From assembly GCA_016650435.1 (NCBI GenBank), contig JAENVT010000079.1, positions 1 through 7,192 on the forward strand: a stretch of DNA of 7,192 nt, written 5' to 3'. Shown in pieces: positions 4,619 through 7,192 of this stretch. This DNA is from Ilumatobacteraceae bacterium (GTDB lineage Bacteria > Actinomycetota > Acidimicrobiia > Acidimicrobiales > Ilumatobacteraceae). Position 1 is the stretch's first letter, and every line of letters begins with the position of its first letter. The notes under the pieces were generated by a model. That model had not been told where the DNA came from. It saw nothing but the letters and a program-made list of their open reading frames with translations, and did not search any database. Position numbers and translations under genes: made by a program.

Positions 4619-6585
4619 GTGTCGTTCGACACCAACAAACCAACGGCCGACTACGCGGCAAAAGACATCCAAGTTTTAGAAGGTCTCGACCCGGTCAGAA
4701 AACGGCCAGGAATGTACATCGGGTCCACCGGTTTGGCCGGGCTCCACCACCTGATTACGGAGGTCGTCGACAACGCTGTCGATGAGGCGATGGCGGGCTT
4801 CTGCACGCGCATCGCGGTCACGTTGTTGGCCGACGGTGGCGTTCGCGTCGACGACAACGGACGTGGCGTTCCGGTCGATCCGTACCCCTCAGGACCACAC
4901 AAGGGCAAGAGCGCTGTCGAGGTCGTGCTCACGGTGCTGCACGCCGGCGGCAAGTTCGGCGGCAACGGTTACAAAGTGTCCGGTGGGCTCCACGGCGTCG
5001 GCGTCAGCGTGGTCAACGCGCTCAGCGAGCGGTTGTTCATCGAGATCGACAAAGGTGGCAAGCGCTACCAACAGGAGTACGCAAAGGGCGGCAAGCCGCA
5101 GGGCAAGCTCGCAGTCGTTGGCGACACCCCGGCACGCGGCCCACTGTCACGCAAGACGGGTACGTCGGTCTCGTTCTGGCCGGATCCAACCGTTTTCATG
5201 GCCGAGGGCACCGAGTTCGTAGCCCGCACCGTGCTCGAGCGTTTGCAGACGATGGCGTTCCTCAACAAGGGGCTCGAGATCATCTTCCGCGACGAGCGAG
5301 CGGAGCGCGAGTTCGAGCAGACCTTTCAATACAAGGGCGGCATCGTCGACTTCGTCAAGCACCTCAACGCTTCGAAGGAGGCGCTCTTCTCGAAGGTCGC
5401 ACATTTCGAAGACGAAGACGACACCGATAGCCAGACGCTCGACATCGCGATCCAGTGGAACACCGGCTACTACGAGGGCATCCATGGCTACGCCAACGGC
5501 ATTTCCACCATCGAGGGTGGCATGCACGTCGAGGGCTTCAAGACCGCGCTCACCAGTGTCGTCAACAAGTACGCGCGAGCGAAGAACCTGCTGAAGGAAA
5601 AAGAAGAGAACTTGCTCGGCGAAGACATTCGCGAAGGCATCACAGCCATCGTGTCGGTCAAGTTGCGCGACCCTCAGTTCGAGGGTCAGACGAAGGCCAA
5701 GTTGGGCAACGTCCCGATGCGGTCGTTCGTGCAGAAGGCCACCAACGAACGTCTTGCCGAATGGCTCGAAGAGAACCCGATCGAGGCCAACCGTCTCGTG
5801 AAGAAGGCGCAGGCCGCTGCACAGGCTCGCGTCGCTGCCAAGAATGCCCGCAACGCGATTCGCCGCAAGACGGCACTCACCGGCGCAGGCATGCCCGACA
5901 AGTTGAAGGACTGCAGCAGTGGCAACCCCGACGAGAGCGAGTTGTTCATCGTCGAGGGCGACTCCGCTGGCGGCTCGGCGCTCAACGCCCGCGACCCGCG
6001 CACCCAAGCGCTGCTGCCGATCCGCGGCAAGATCCTCAACGTCGAGCGAGCCAGGCTCGACAAGATGTTGAAGAACAACGAAGTGCAGAGCCTGATCACC
6101 GCGATCGGTGGCGGTGTCGGTGAAGAGTTCGACGCGGCCAAGGCCCGCTATCACAAGGTGATCCTGCTGGCCGACGCCGATGTCGACGGCAGCCACATCC
6201 GTACTCTGCTGCTGACGTTCTTCTATCGACAGATGCGCCCGCTTGTCGAGGCCGGCTACGTCTACATCGCCCAGCCGCCGCTGTTTTCGACCATCGTTGG
6301 CAAAGAGAAGATCTACCTGAAAGACGATCGGGCCAAGGCCGTGTGGCTCGAGGCCCATCCCAACCACAAGAAAGACTTCTCGCGGCTGAAGGGTCTCGGC
6401 GAGATGGACTGGGAAGAGCTCAAGCCGACCACGATGGACGCCTCCACCCGCACGCTGTTGCAGGTCGAGGTCGAAGAGGCTGCGCTTGCCGACGAGATGA
6501 TGAGCGTGTTGATGGGCGACGACGTTGAATCCCGTAAGAACTTCATCGTCACCAATGCGCGTGACGTAAGGAACCTTGATTTCTG

Positions 6586-6586
<1 letters not shown>
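4619..6586 (+). CDS. gyrB: DNA gyrase subunit B
   Basis: GyrB supplies the ATPase and TOPRIM parts of DNA gyrase, which introduces negative supercoils. From GTG 4619 it is 655 residues, typical of gyrases lacking the roughly 170-residue insertion found in E. coli. The N-terminal GHKL ATPase shows [21 protein letters not shown] (Glu48, Asn52), VDDNGRGVP (Asp79) and [14 protein letters not shown]. The TOPRIM domain has EGDSAGG (catalytic Glu446) and the metal-binding DADVDG (Asp519, 521, 523), then YIAQPPL and [10 protein letters not shown]. It ends [24 protein letters not shown] and QPPL support gyrase or topoisomerase IV, and adjacency to gyrA and the replication genes supports gyrase. Lys145 aligns with E. 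coli Arg136, a coumarin-contact residue that is normally Arg. The gene is separated from dciA by a structured 239-nt spacer that may carry its own promoter, and its stop overlaps the gyrA start by one base. Confidence 0.97.

Positions 6587-7192
<606 letters not shown>

Noticed and set aside
5455..6123. 222-residue + strand frame inside gyrB in another register.
   Set aside because: The product is an Arg/Gln/His-rich low-complexity translation typical of an out-of-frame reading of GC-rich coding DNA.

Overview
This window is the replication-initiation and gyrase block of a bacterial chromosome, in the order dnaA - (oriC) - dnaN - recF - dciA (DUF721) - gyrB - gyrA (cut by the right edge). All six genes are on the + strand. 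The likely source is an actinomycete-phylum bacterium (Actinomycetota). Supporting signs are moderately GC-rich coding DNA, frequent GTG starts, DnaA boxes of the TTGTCCACA type known from mycobacteria and streptomycetes, a short GyrB without the proteobacterial insertion, and a GyrA stretch ([14 protein letters not shown]) that reads like actinobacterial GyrA. There is no gnd gene between dnaN and recF, unlike Streptomyces. My best guess is Acidimicrobiia or a relative, but that is an inference and is not proven by the window.

Layout. Positions 1-271 are the dnaA upstream region: a 14-bp palindrome near 106-119, then three perfect DnaA boxes at 212-244, two of which form a 25-bp palindrome that overlaps a plausible dnaA promoter. 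dnaA (272-1642) follows. The 223-nt dnaA-dnaN gap (1643-1865) is the probable origin of replication. It holds degenerate DnaA boxes, an overlapping pair of boxes at 1794-1809, a GC clamp and a tandem AT-rich 9-mer repeat resembling the DnaA-box / GC / DnaA-trio unwinding module described in Bacillus subtilis. dnaN (1866-2960), recF (2968-4047) and dciA (4044-4379) are tightly packed and probably co-transcribed. A 239-nt gap (4380-4618) carries three inverted-repeat structures, one of them a long nested stem. gyrB (4619-6586) and gyrA (6586 onward) overlap by one base and are surely translationally coupled.

How it works together. DnaA melts the origin and appears to control its own promoter. 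DciA is expected to help the replicative helicase DnaB onto the opened origin. DnaN is the sliding clamp for the polymerase, RecF serves gap repair at stalled forks, and GyrA2B2 removes the positive supercoils ahead of the fork. No mobile element, CRISPR array, tRNA or rRNA is visible, and I found no undescribed protein system. The points worth checking are the regulatory and origin DNA, the structured dciA-gyrB spacer, and two active-site-proximal departures from the usual sequence: Lys for the coumarin-contact Arg in GyrB, and a one-residue shortening next to the catalytic Tyr in GyrA.
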